Positions 17,148 through 26,260 of a stretch of 64,000 bases of DNA are shown here, piece by piece; the stretch's first letter is position 1; the number at the start of each line of letters is the position of its first letter. The stretch is from JANQPX01 sp965204405 (GTDB lineage Bacteria > Pseudomonadota > Alphaproteobacteria > Geminicoccales > Geminicoccaceae): assembly GCA_965204405.1 (NCBI GenBank), contig CBDBEN010000005.1:1984001-2048000 (forward strand), given 5' to 3'. The notes beneath the pieces are model-generated. The model was not told the DNA's origin and did not search any database. It worked only from the letters and a program-made list of their open reading frames with translations. Position numbers and translations under genes: made by a program.

Positions 17148-18317
17148 CTAGCCGCCGGAGATGCCGTGTTCAGCTTCGATGCCGAGAGGGGCCGGGTTGT
17201 CGCGGTCGATCAGGAAGTTTTCCGGCAGGCTGACCTTTTGCGGCTTGCCGGCTTTGCCGCGGGCTGAGGTCAGTGCTGCGGGATCAACCTGGAGAGAAGG
17301 ATCGAGGCCGGGCAGCAGGCTCTCCAGCTCGGTCAGAGTCGAAACGCGGCAAAGCGCTTTTCTTTGCTCGACCGGGATGTCATAGCCGGTGACATACCAG
17401 CCCGCATGCTTTCGAAATTCCGGCATGGCCAGGGCCTCGCCGCGAAGCTCCACCAGAAGCCGTGCATGTTCGCCCATGATGTCGGCAACCTCGCCAAGCC
17501 TGGGGGCGGGCGCTTTTGGCTTGCCTTCGAAGCCATCGGCCAGCTCTCTGAAAAGCCAGGGACGTCCCAGACAGCCGCGGCCGATGACGACGCCGTCGCA
17601 GCCGGTCTGCCGTATCATCGAAAGCGCGTGCTCGGCGAGAAAGATGTCGCCATTGCCAAGGACGGGAATGGTGGTGACGGCGGCTTTCAGCTCGCCGATC
17701 CGATCCCAATCCGCCTTGCCGGAATAGAGCTGGGCCGCGGTGCGCGCATGGAGTGCTACGGCTGATGCGCCCTCCTGTTCGGCGATACGTCCTGCTTCGA
17801 GAAAGGTGAACAGACTGTCGGCAACACCCAGGCGCATTTTCACGGTGACAGGAACGTTGCCGGCGTTATCGACGGCGGCACTTACGATCGACTGGAAAAG
17901 GCGCCTGCGAAGCGGAAGGGCCGCTCCCCCGCCTTTCCGGGTGATCTTTCGGGCAGGACAGCCGAAATTGAGATCGATGTGATCGACCTTGCTCGAGGTT
18001 ACCAGCTTTTCGACCGCTCGTCCGGTCCAGTACGGATCGGTGGCATAGAGCTGAATGCTTCGGGGGTGCTCATCCGGCCCGAAATGGCTGATCTCCCGGC
18101 TCCGCGGCCAGTCCTCGACAATGCCGCGGGCCGTGGCCATCTCGCTGACATACAAGCCGGCACCAAAGCGGCGGCAGAGTGCCCGGAACGCAGCATTGGT
18201 GACACCGGCCATTGGCGCCAGCACAACAGGCGGCCAGACGTCGAGAGGCCCGATCCTGAGCCGGGCGATCTCCTTGGTCGTGGTTGATAGTGTGGCCGCT
18301 TCTTTCAAGGCACTCAT
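17148..18317 (-). CDS. dusB: tRNA-dihydrouridine synthase (DusB-like)
   Basis: 389 residues from the ATG at 18317; an in-frame start at 18380 would add 21 basic residues with no family support. An FMN TIM-barrel enzyme reducing uridines in the tRNA D-loop. Motifs: VVLAPMAGVTNAAFR near the N-terminus, IDLNFGCPARKITRKGGGAA with catalytic C120, VKMRLG, HARTAAQLYSGKADW and NGDIF, with GRGCLGRPWLF at the FMN phosphate site. Longer than E. coli DusB by a C-terminal tail of about 60 residues. In many proteobacteria dusB precedes ntrBC; here it does not. Confidence 0.9.
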   Translation of the reverse strand: MSALKEAATLSTTTKEIARLRIGPLDVWPPVVLAPMAGVTNAAFRALCRRFGAGLYVSEMATARGIVEDWPRSREISHFGPDEHPRSIQLYATDPYWTGRAVEKLVTSSKVDHIDLNFGCPARKITRKGGGAALPLRRRLFQSIVSAAVDNAGNVPVTVKMRLGVADSLFTFLEAGRIAEQEGASAVALHARTAAQLYSGKADWDRIGELKAAVTTIPVLGNGDIFLAEHALSMIRQTGCDGVVIGRGCLGRPWLFRELADGFEGKPKAPAPRLGEVADIMGEHARLLVELRGEALAMPEFRKHAGWYVTGYDIPVEQRKALCRVSTLTELESLLPGLDPSLQVDPAALTSARGKAGKPQKVSLPENFLIDRDNPAPLGIEAEHGISGG

Positions 18318-18449
18318 TCGAACAGCAGGGCTCCGACTTCTGCAGGCTGGCCGTAGCTTTTTCCGATTTTTCGCCGCCAACCTATTCCGACCATGCTCCA
18401 GGCTTTGGGGACTCTAGAGCAAGATCGCGGATTAGGCGATTGGTGCAAC

Positions 18450-19214
18450 TCAGGCCCTGGAGCCCGGCTCGCTCATCGTGGCCGGATGCTGGTCTCGGCG
18501 AACGAACAGGAAATCCGCCTGAACCGCCCGCCCATCCGACATATGGCTCAGATTGTAGATACCTCTCAGCTTGAAGTCTCGCTGATGCAGATATTCGATA
18601 ATGTCGCTTGCAAAGGGCTGGCCGTCGTAGAGCTGGACGAAGGATGCCTCGACATAGACGGCATCAAAGCGGTCGAGGCAGTCGGCGGAGCCTTTCAGCA
18701 CCTCCAACTCGAAACCCTGAACGTCGATTTTGAGAAGGCAGGGGCGCTCAAGCTCGATATCGTTGATGAAGTCGTTGAGTGGAGCCACGCGGACATGGTC
18801 GATACGGGCATGGCCCGTATTGGGGAAAATTTTCTCCTGCATGGCCGAGATCGGCAGGAGCGACGATGAATCATCCCGCTTGGAAACGTTCATCGGCAAG
18901 GTTGTCCTCGACGGTCCGACGGCCGCATTGAAGGCGCGCACCTTGGGAAGATGGGCTGTGACGTCGAGGAGCTTGCGAAAGGGTGCGACCAGGGGTTCGA
19001 AGGCCAGAATTCTGGCGTCGGGATAGAGCCCCGCCATGAGGAGCGTGAATTGGCCGCGATTGGCGCCAACGTCAACGACGCTTCGAAGATGCCGGTCAAT
19101 AAAGACGGGCGCGTGCTCGATGGTAGCGGCAACACCGTGCAACAGGCCTTTGCGGAATCTGCCATCAGCCAGCAGGCGTGCAGCCTTTCCGAGCTTTCGA
19201 ATGAGCGAGATCAT
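18450..19214 (-). CDS. FkbM-family methyltransferase
   Basis: 254 residues. The SAM-binding motif VVDVGANRGQFTLLM, the acidic FEPL after it and the FkbM signature LLKIDVQGFELEVLKGA are all present. Such enzymes O-methylate sugars or other small molecules and are common in polysaccharide gene clusters. The nonulosonic-acid-like locus begins 330 bases away on the other strand, so methylation of a surface sugar is a reasonable inference. Confidence 0.88.
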   Translation of the reverse strand: MISLIRKLGKAARLLADGRFRKGLLHGVAATIEHAPVFIDRHLRSVVDVGANRGQFTLLMAGLYPDARILAFEPLVAPFRKLLDVTAHLPKVRAFNAAVGPSRTTLPMNVSKRDDSSSLLPISAMQEKIFPNTGHARIDHVRVAPLNDFINDIELERPCLLKIDVQGFELEVLKGSADCLDRFDAVYVEASFVQLYDGQPFASDIIEYLHQRDFKLRGIYNLSHMSDGRAVQADFLFVRRDQHPATMSEPGSRA

Positions 19215-19548
19215 GGTTCAGGGTTGACGATCACGCCTTCAAAGACGCGAGCGGATCCACGAGGTCGCAGGCTTTAAGTGACAGCGCACTATCCCCTTAG
19301 TTTTGCGTTGAGGCGGCAAAACATATCTGAACGTTAGGTTGGGGTCGATGCGGCAGTGTCTATACGGGTCTGAAAAACCAGGATGCGATGTCGGCTTGCA
19401 ACAGTGCCGGTGGTCAACGCAGGATGGTTAAGAAAGCTGGAGCTCTGGGATCGACATTCGCATCGTTATCGTCTAAGCCGCGCGTTGATAGGAAGTTTTA
19501 AAAACCTGAAGTTGCTGATTGCCTCAATTTTTCGCGTGAGTTCTATTG
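19215..19548. other. Divergent intergenic region upstream of the sugar locus
   Basis: No gene or repeat recognised. It separates the FkbM gene from the reductase gene and should carry promoters for both; the segment near 19480-19540 is locally AT-rich. Confidence 0.45.
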
Positions 19549-20367
19549 ATGATGGGCAGGTTTGACCTCAAAGATCGGGTCATGGTGGTGACGGGCGGCC
19601 TCGGGCAGCTTGGTCATGCCTTTGCGATTGCGCTCTTGGAGCAGGGCGCGCGAGTTGCCGTTTTTGACCTCGGGACTGATCGCGCGGCGATCGAAAAGCG
19701 CTACGGCGAGCGGGCGGATGATGCGAACCTCATTTTCATCGCCGCCGATGTGACCAGCCGGCCGTCGCTTGAAGCCGGGCTGGACAAAGTGATCCGTCAT
19801 TGGGGCAGCGTACCCCATGGTCTGGTCAACAATGCGGGGATCGACACCACGCCAGACGCGCCCCCGGAAGTCAGCGGGCCATTCGAGCAGTTTCCGGAAG
19901 AGGTGTTCGATCAGGTCATGACGGTCAATACCAAGGGCGTCGTCCTTTGCTGTCAGGTGATCGGTGGTGCGATGGCTGAAGCGGGCCGCGGTTCAATCGT
20001 CAATGTCGGTTCGATCTACGGTGTCGTCTCGCCGGACCAGGGGCTCTACGAAGACCGCCGCAGGAATGGCGAGGTGTTCTTCAAGCCTGCAGCCTATTCG
20101 GTGTCGAAATCGGCGCTCTACAACCTTACCCGTTATCTGGCCACCTATTGGGCGCCAAAGGGCGTGCGCAGCAACATCGTGACCTTCGCCGGCGTGTTCA
20201 ACGATCAAAATGAAGGCTTTCGCACGCGTTACTGCGCAAAGGTGCCCCTTGGCCGCATGGCGGATGCCGACGAGTATGCTGGCGGGATCATCTTCTTGCT
20301 ATCCGATGCCTCCTCCTACATGACGGGCGCCAACCTTGTCATGGACGGCGGATTCACTGCATGGTAG
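19549..20367 (+). CDS. SDR-family oxidoreductase, PtmA-like
   Basis: 272 residues from the first ATG after a TTG at 19546 (19549 or 19552). NAD(P) motif VVTGGLGQLGHAF, the NNAG motif, catalytic YSVSK, and the C-terminal LVMDGGFTAW of classical short-chain dehydrogenases. The TGGxGxLG form and the insert DRRRNGEVFFKPAAYSVSK resemble PtmA-type reductases of legionaminic/pseudaminic acid clusters. That fits the NeuB-type and CMP-sugar synthetase genes downstream. The precise reaction is not established. Confidence 0.85.
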   Translation: MMGRFDLKDRVMVVTGGLGQLGHAFAIALLEQGARVAVFDLGTDRAAIEKRYGERADDANLIFIAADVTSRPSLEAGLDKVIRHWGSVPHGLVNNAGIDTTPDAPPEVSGPFEQFPEEVFDQVMTVNTKGVVLCCQVIGGAMAEAGRGSIVNVGSIYGVVSPDQGLYEDRRRNGEVFFKPAAYSVSKSALYNLTRYLATYWAPKGVRSNIVTFAGVFNDQNEGFRTRYCAKVPLGRMADADEYAGGIIFLLSDASSYMTGANLVMDGGFTAW

Positions 20368-20523
20368 GCCGGCTGGCAACCGGATGACGCCCGAGCGGAC
20401 GAGCCAACAGGACAAGAGACGCTGACCAAGCTCGTTGCCATCGCAAGCAAGCAGGTTCAGCTCCAGGAGCTGATCGCCTGTGCGCGGCATTTTGGCATCG
20501 ATGATTTCCGGCTGCGCCTGTTC

Positions 20524-21405
20524 GTGAACCAAGGCCGTATCAGCCTCGATGATGTCCGGCTGCTGATGCAGGAACGCTGCCCGACCCGCTCCCTGGATAT
20601 CTCGACCTTCGACATCGACGACCGCGCGGCCATTGGAGAGATTCTGGCGGAAGAGGCCGATGTGGTCGCCTTTCCACTCTACCGGTCCAGCGCTTTTTAC
20701 CGACGGATACCGGCTCTCCGTCGCCGCAGCCAAATCGTTCATGTGACCGATGGTGTCGGCGATCTGTTTAAGATGTGGGAACTACAGCGTGCCGTGATTG
20801 CGAAAACGCCAGGCGCTTTGATCAAGGGGGCTCTGGTAATTCCCCAGCTCGCGCTTTGCCGGGCGGACATCGAATTCAATCTCTTCCATCCGGACAAGAC
20901 GCCTTACGCCAAGCAAAGTCTGCCGGTCGAGGCTTTTCCCATGACTGCCGCGAAACACCAGCTTCTGGACAGCCTCTTCAAAACCCATCGGCCCCGAACT
21001 TTGGTCATAGCCGGCTTCGATCTGAGTGCGGAGCGCATTGCTGCGAGTGTGGGCGTCGACAGCTACCTTGCTACCAAACGCGATGGCGGCATCATCATCA
21101 ACGGCCGGGATTATTTGCCGGATCAGGTGATTTGCGCTGAGGAAGTCCTTGAAGTCATGCGACCCGAGATGGTGATCGGCTGCCCGAGCACGTCCCTTGC
21201 GGCTGCGCGCTCGATCCATGCGCAGATACCAGTCTTCTGCATTGCGACACCGGAAGCCATCAGAAGCCGCGGGCCTCTTTTCAACAGGATCTTTCGCGCC
21301 TATGCGGGCCGGTTCGGCATTCGTTTCACCGATAGCGATGATGTCGACGAGCAATTCAGGGCGATTCGAAAAGAGCTGGAACCATCCGAGCGCGCCTGCG
21401 CCTAG
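20524..21405 (+). CDS. Possible polysialyltransferase-like glycosyltransferase, start unclear
   Basis: 293 residues from the GTG at 20524. The frame is open without a stop back to 20368, and the upstream codons read LVAIASKQVQLQELIACARH, which resembles the first beta strand and QL motif of alpha-2,8-polysialyltransferase-type GT-B enzymes. No ATG, GTG or TTG lies in that stretch, only a CTG at 20422. The body has IVHVTDGVGDLFKMWEL and MVIGCPSTSLAAARSIHAQI, in keeping with a nucleotide-sugar GT. Family placement is tentative but suits the locus. Either a rare start, a sequence error or loss of the N-terminus. Confidence 0.55.
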   Translation: MNQGRISLDDVRLLMQERCPTRSLDISTFDIDDRAAIGEILAEEADVVAFPLYRSSAFYRRIPALRRRSQIVHVTDGVGDLFKMWELQRAVIAKTPGALIKGALVIPQLALCRADIEFNLFHPDKTPYAKQSLPVEAFPMTAAKHQLLDSLFKTHRPRTLVIAGFDLSAERIAASVGVDSYLATKRDGGIIINGRDYLPDQVICAEEVLEVMRPEMVIGCPSTSLAAARSIHAQIPVFCIATPEAIRSRGPLFNRIFRAYAGRFGIRFTDSDDVDEQFRAIRKELEPSERACA

Positions 21406-21627
21406 CGGCGTGGCCGCATCATTTGGTTCGCATGAAGCTGAATATGGCTGTGGCCAGGGCTAAATGCCTCGAAGGTTTTTGATATCTCAAGGTTATGACC
21501 CCTGTGTTTCAAATGCGCTGCCAGCGGCGATAGGCCATGACCTCTTGCTTTCCTTGCTGGAGAAGCCAAGGCTTACCGTAGGGAACAGTCGTTTGAGAGA
21601 GGGGAAAGCTCCGATGGCGACGTCAAG

Positions 21628-23253
21628 ATGAGGGAAGGGCGGTCGGCACTATCCGCCGGTCACGGTGTCCGGCCCCATGTGGATGCGGTGGTTGTCGGAG
21701 CAGGCTTTGCCGGTCTTTATATGCTCTATTGCCTGCGGAAGATGGGCCTTTCCGTGGTCGTTCTGGAGCGGGGGGAGGGCGTCGGCGGGACCTGGTATTG
21801 GAACCGCTATCCGGGTGCGCGCTGCGACGTCGAGAGCATGCAATACTCCTATCAGTTCTCCGAGGCTCTGCAGCAGGACTGGGTCTGGAGCGAACGCTAC
21901 GCCGCCCAGCCGGAAATTCTTCGCTACGCCAACCATGTCGCCGACCGGTTCGATCTCCGGCGCCATATTTGTTTCGGGAAGAGCGTCGTTTCCGCGAGTT
22001 TCGGCGACGAAGCCGGGGCTTGGCTGGTCGAAACCGATGACGGCGATCATGTCACCGCAACATACTGCATCATGGCAACGGGCTGCCTCTCCTCGACCAA
22101 CAAGCCGTCCTTCGAAGGTCTGGACGCGTTTCAGGGTGATGTCTTCCACACAGGGTCATGGCCTGAGGAGGATGTGCATTTCGAGGGTAGGCGTGTAGCG
22201 GTGATCGGCACCGGTTCGTCCGCCATTCAATCCATTCCGGTGATCGCCAGAGATGCCGCTTGGCTATTCGTCTTTCAGCGCACCCCGAACTATGCCGTTC
22301 CTGCCAACAATGCGCCTTTGGATCCGGCCTATCAGCAAGCCGTCAAGGCCGACTATCCGGCCTTGCGTGCACGCGCCAAGACGACGCGAAACGGTATCGA
22401 CTTTCCGATACCGGCCAAATCCGCGCTGGAACTCAGCGAGGGGGAACGGCTGCGGGTCTTCGAAGAGAGGTGGGCGATTGGCGGCCTTGGTTTCATGACC
22501 ACCTTCACCGATCTACTGGTCAGCAAGGAAGCGAATGACAAAGCAGCGGATTTCATCCGGGGCAAGATCAAGGAAATTGTCGACGATCCCATCCTTGCCG
22601 AAACGCTGTCGCCGACAAGTGTCGTCGGCTGCAAAAGGCTCTGTGTCGATACCGGCTACTTCGAGACCTACAATCGCGAAAATGTCACTCTGGTGGATAT
22701 CGGCGCAGCACCGATCGAGGCGATTGTGCCGGAGGGCATAAGAGCCAATGGCGAGGTTTTCGACGTCGACATGATCGTGCTGGCGACCGGCTTCGATGCG
22801 ATGACGGGGGCTCTCAACCGGATAGCCATCCGAGGTCCTTCGGGCCAGACCCTTGCCGCGACATGGTCCGAGGGGCCGAAAAGCTATCTAGGCCTCATGA
22901 TTGCAGGCTTTCCCAATCTCTTTACGATCACCGGGCCGGGCAGCCCCTCGGTTCTCACCAATATGCTGCCTTCGATCGAGCAGCATGTGGAGTGGATCGC
23001 GGACTGTATCGGCTATGCGCGCTCCCATGGCTTTTTCCGCATCGAAGCTACGGAGGCAGCGGAGACCGCCTGGGTCGATCATGTCAACGAGGTCGCAAAC
23101 GGGCTTCTCTATCCGTCCTGCAATAGCTGGTATCTGGGCGCGAATATCCCAGGCAAGCCCAGGGTTTTCATGCCCTATCCCGGCTTTCCGGCCTATGTGC
23201 GAAAATGCCGTGAGGTGGCCAGCAACGGCTATGATGGTTTTGCCCTGTCATGA
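21628..23253 (+). CDS. Flavin monooxygenase, Baeyer-Villiger type
   Basis: 541 residues, the length of cyclohexanone monooxygenase-type enzymes. FAD Rossmann motif VVGAGFAGLYMLYCL, the Baeyer-Villiger fingerprint FxGxxxHTxxW as FQGDVFHTGSWP, NADPH motif VIGTGSSAIQSIPVIA, and VLATGFDAMTG. Uses NADPH and oxygen to insert an oxygen next to a ketone. Its place between a glycosyltransferase-like gene and a NeuB-type gene is odd, as no known nonulosonic acid pathway uses such an enzyme. Start at the ATG of MREGRSALSAGHGV; a later start would only remove the pre-Rossmann leader. Confidence 0.9.
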   Translation: MREGRSALSAGHGVRPHVDAVVVGAGFAGLYMLYCLRKMGLSVVVLERGEGVGGTWYWNRYPGARCDVESMQYSYQFSEALQQDWVWSERYAAQPEILRYANHVADRFDLRRHICFGKSVVSASFGDEAGAWLVETDDGDHVTATYCIMATGCLSSTNKPSFEGLDAFQGDVFHTGSWPEEDVHFEGRRVAVIGTGSSAIQSIPVIARDAAWLFVFQRTPNYAVPANNAPLDPAYQQAVKADYPALRARAKTTRNGIDFPIPAKSALELSEGERLRVFEERWAIGGLGFMTTFTDLLVSKEANDKAADFIRGKIKEIVDDPILAETLSPTSVVGCKRLCVDTGYFETYNRENVTLVDIGAAPIEAIVPEGIRANGEVFDVDMIVLATGFDAMTGALNRIAIRGPSGQTLAATWSEGPKSYLGLMIAGFPNLFTITGPGSPSVLTNMLPSIEQHVEWIADCIGYARSHGFFRIEATEAAETAWVDHVNEVANGLLYPSCNSWYLGANIPGKPRVFMPYPGFPAYVRKCREVASNGYDGFALS

Positions 23254-23262
23254 CGTTGTCGA

Positions 23263-23529
23263 TCAATCGGGACAGCGCTTGATCAAAACGTCGCCTTCAC
23301 TATGGACGTCGCCGTCATAGACCGGCTCGCCTGCACGCCGATACCAATAGGCGGCGTTCGCGCTGTCGCCCTCGATACGATGCAGGAACGCATGCAGCCG
23401 ATCATGGGCCGGGTCGCCTTCATGCGCCTGTGCCAGCTCATGGGCTCGATCCCATGAGGGGCCAAGCTGGTTACCGGCGTCTTTCAGCGCCAGCAGTACC
23501 CTCTTGATCTCTTGCTCGCCCAAGCTCAT
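23263..23529 (-). CDS. Small conserved protein of unknown function
   Basis: 88 residues from the ATG at 23529 (MSLGEQEIKRVLL); the frame extends to 23565. The core WDRAHELAQAHEGDPAHDRL followed by HAFLHRIEGDSANAAYWYRR is a pattern I recognise from small unannotated bacterial proteins; the function is not known to me. Acidic and soluble, no signal or membrane segment. It converges with the monooxygenase gene, 9 bases apart. Confidence 0.7.
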   Translation of the reverse strand: MSLGEQEIKRVLLALKDAGNQLGPSWDRAHELAQAHEGDPAHDRLHAFLHRIEGDSANAAYWYRRAGEPVYDGDVHSEGDVLIKRCPD

Positions 23530-23902
23530 TCTCCGCTCATCATTGCAGCCGCTCAAACTTGTCATAAAGTGCGTTTATTGTCTTGTCTGTTGCTGTGATG
23601 CTGAATCTTGAGCACGATATTGAACAAACCGAGGTTGTACTTGGCCTAAAGTGGTGAAAAATAAATTTATAGTTGTTACTTCTCGGTCATTGTTATTGCT
23701 TGGGTTGTGTAGAATAGTGTGCGCCGAGAAGCTCCGGACTGATGGGTTGAGGTGTTGTTCCCTGACCGGTTAGCCGGACTTAATGGAAGGCAAACGCAAG
23801 CCTTGATGTTGACGATCACGGGCTGTTGCGGCGGTACTGCGCTCGTTGATGATGGCCATCAAGGCGCCCGGATATCATTCGGGAACCGAAGAAGGAATCT
23901 CG
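23530..23902. other. AT-rich intergenic region before the NeuB-like gene
   Basis: No gene supported. The stretch 23600-23720 is markedly AT-rich compared with its surroundings and likely holds the promoter for the synthase-cytidylyltransferase genes. A GAAGGAA site lies before the ATG at 23903. Confidence 0.5.
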
Positions 23903-24801
23903 ATGGAGTTCGTTGCTGAATTCACCACGAACCACATGGGCAATTTAAACATTCTCTTGCGCATGGTTGAATCCGCCGCCTGGGCGGGCGCCGATCTCAT
24001 TAAAATGCAGAAAAAGAATGTCGAAACGTTTTATAGCCAGGAAAAGCTGAACTCGTCCTACGAGAGTCCTTACGGCAAGACCTATCGGGACTATCGTTCG
24101 ATTTTCGAGTTCGAGCATGAGGACTACCAGCGTTTCGACGCCAGATGCAGGGCCGAGAATATTTCCTGGTTCTCGACGATCCAGGACGAGGCGTCCTATG
24201 AGTTCATGGCCCCTTACGACATGCCGATCTACAAGGTCGCCTCGATCAACGCCCGCAATCAGGAGTTCTTGCGCGCGACTGCCGAGTGCATATCACCGGA
24301 CAAGCGCATCGTCATCTCTCTTGCCGGCAGTGATCTTCGCCAGATCGAGCAGGCGCTCGAGCTGTTTCCGTCCCACCGGATCACGATTCTGCATTGCGTT
24401 GCCCAATATCCCTGCCCTTGGATCAGCTGCGCTTGGGCAATATTCCGATCCTCAAACGCCAGTTCGGTGACGACCGGATCAAGATCGGCTATTCCGGGCA
24501 TGAAATGGGCATAGAACCGTCACTTGCGGCGATAGCGCTCGGTGCGGAGATGATCGAGCGGCATTTCGCCCTTTCCAGACACTCCTTCGTGCACCATATC
24601 GAGTGCAGCCTGGAACCCGGTGAGTTTCAAAAGATGGTCGCGATCGCAAAATCGGTCGGCGATCTCACGCCTTATATCGAGCAGTTGCCGCGTGAAGCTC
24701 TTGCCAGCAGCTTCGGCATGTCGACCACTGAAAAAGACTTCTTAGTCGATCATCAATACGGACGAAAATATCTCCATGACAAATCAACGTTCGACACCTG
24801 A
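23903..24801 (+). pseudogene. NeuB-type nonulosonic acid synthase, one-base frameshift
   Basis: Two frames together encode one protein of about 299 residues. Frame one (from 23903, MEFVAEFTTNHMGNLNILL, with LIKMQKKNVETFY) runs through ILHCVAQYPCP and then goes out of frame. Frame two continues PLDQLRLGNIPILKRQFG, IKIGYSGHEMG and MIERHFALSRHSF. The break is in CCTGCCCTTG at 24411-24420: one base is missing. NeuB/LegI enzymes condense phosphoenolpyruvate with a hexosamine to form a nine-carbon sugar. The C-terminal antifreeze-like (SAF) domain of typical NeuB is absent. True mutation or a sequence error in a CCC run cannot be told apart here; unbroken motifs on both sides favour a recent event or an error. 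Confidence 0.82.
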
Positions 24802-25462
24802 TGTCGTCGCTTTCGTCCACGCCAAGGGACAAAGCTCGAGAGTACCTGGAAAGAACATGCGAATGCTCGGCGATGCGCCCATGTTCTGTCATGCCATCCG
24901 GCATGCTCTGGCCTGCGAACTGATCGATCTCGTGGTGATCGACAGTGAGAATGACGAGATCCTGCAGACCGGGGAGCGCTATGGCGCCAAGCCTCTGAAG
25001 CGTCCTGCCGAGCTTGCCAGCAACGCCGCCAGCGGCGATGATCTCATGTATTGGCAGGCCAGTAACTACAAAGACTCGCGTCTGGTGATGCAGGCCGTCC
25101 CGACAGCCCCCTTCATTCATCCCACCACCTATGCCGCAGCGATTCGCGCGATCGACGAACAGGATGTCGACAGCGTCTGCGCGGTCGGCAAGGAAGCGTT
25201 CTATCCCTGGAAGGACAGCCGGCCGGCCTATTTCAGGCCAGACGGCACCATCCCCAACAGTTTCGAGCTGGAGCCTTTGATCTTCGAGACCACAGGCCTC
25301 TATGTCACCAGAACCGCCCACGTGCTGGCGCATAAGAAACGGATGAACACGGAGAACTGCTACCCGCTGGTGGTTTCGAAACTCGAGGTGCTGGACATCA
25401 ACACGCCGGAAGATTTCGAACTGGCGGAGATCGTCTGGCGGGGGCTGAACAGCCGTGGCTGA
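24776..25462 (+). CDS. CMP-nonulosonic acid cytidylyltransferase (NeuA/PtmB-like)
   Basis: 228 residues. The CTP-binding segment AKGQSSRVPGKNMRMLGDAP corresponds to the ARxxSxxxxxKN signature of acylneuraminate cytidylyltransferases; LVMQAVPTAPFIHPTTY and VLDINTPEDFELAE are also typical. It activates the nine-carbon sugar as a CMP derivative. It overlaps the NeuB-like frame by 26 bases and the next gene by 8, so the three are one operon. Which sugar is activated is not fixed. Confidence 0.88.
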   Translation: MTNQRSTPDVVAFVHAKGQSSRVPGKNMRMLGDAPMFCHAIRHALACELIDLVVIDSENDEILQTGERYGAKPLKRPAELASNAASGDDLMYWQASNYKDSRLVMQAVPTAPFIHPTTYAAAIRAIDEQDVDSVCAVGKEAFYPWKDSRPAYFRPDGTIPNSFELEPLIFETTGLYVTRTAHVLAHKKRMNTENCYPLVVSKLEVLDINTPEDFELAEIVWRGLNSRG

Positions 25463-26129
25463 GGCAAGGCAGGTCTATCTTATCCGCCATGGCCAGACCG
25501 AGTGGAACGAAGAGGGCCGCATCCAGGGAGGCAAGGACTCCCCGCTGACAGCACGCGGCCGACGGCAGGCCGAAGCGGTTGCCGGCAGTCTGAAGAAGAA
25601 TCCGCCGGTTTTTCTTTATGCCAGCCCGCTTGGACGGGCCAGCAAGACGGCGTCGATCATCGCCAAAGGCTACGACATTGCAGTGGAAACCGATGATCGG
25701 CTCTGTGAGCACCGATGGGGCGATGCCGAAGGGCTGACATTGGACGAAATCGATGCCCGCTGGCCGGATTTTCGAAAACGCCGTGAACAGGACAAGTGGA
25801 ACATGCCTTGGCCGGAGGGCGAGAGCTATCGCGATGTCGACGCGCGGCTTGGAACCTTTCTTGCCGAAAAGCTTGAGCCGATGCTGCAGCACGTTGAAGA
25901 AGGTCCGATCGGCATCGTTGGCCATCAGGCCATGAACATGGTTCTTCTTGGTCGGTTATTCGGCCTCGATCCGGCCATTACCTTGAGGCTCGGCCAGCCC
26001 AATCATGTCGTCTACCGGCTGGAGGGGCGGATGGTCGAGCATGCTTTTCTCGGTGACGATCACCTGGATTGGCTGCCGGGGGCCGTTCAGAAACGTTCCG
26101 ACGAGGTTGTCCTTCTCGACGCTGCCTGA
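25455..26129 (+). CDS. Histidine phosphatase-family protein
   Basis: 224 residues with the RHG motif YLIRHGQTEWNEEGRIQG, the second catalytic Arg in YASPLGRASKTASI, and the C-terminal IGIVGHQAMN histidine. Related to phosphoglycerate mutase-like phosphatases. Starts 8 bases inside the cytidylyltransferase frame with a GTG codon, hence coupled translation. It might supply the phosphate-removal step (as NeuB products of some pathways are phosphorylated), but this is inference. Confidence 0.85.
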   Translation: MAEARQVYLIRHGQTEWNEEGRIQGGKDSPLTARGRRQAEAVAGSLKKNPPVFLYASPLGRASKTASIIAKGYDIAVETDDRLCEHRWGDAEGLTLDEIDARWPDFRKRREQDKWNMPWPEGESYRDVDARLGTFLAEKLEPMLQHVEEGPIGIVGHQAMNMVLLGRLFGLDPAITLRLGQPNHVVYRLEGRMVEHAFLGDDHLDWLPGAVQKRSDEVVLLDAA

Positions 26130-26159
26130 TGCCAGCCGCTTTGGATTTTGACCTAATCC

Positions 26160-26260
26160 ATCACACGCCGCCGCTCAACCCCCGCAAGCTCCCGACCATG
26201 CCGGCTGGCTGAAGGGGAGGAGAGGGCTGGTACCGCGTAAGCTTCACCCGGAAACGCTCT
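26160..26260. repeat. Dispersed GC-rich palindrome B, copy 3 (degenerate)
   Basis: It is in reverse orientation to most copies: read on the minus strand it begins GCGTTTCCGGGTGAAGCTTA, continues CCAGCCCTCTCCTCCCCTTC and keeps CATGGTCGGGAGC in the loop. The arms have diverged. It sits between two convergent genes. Confidence 0.7.
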
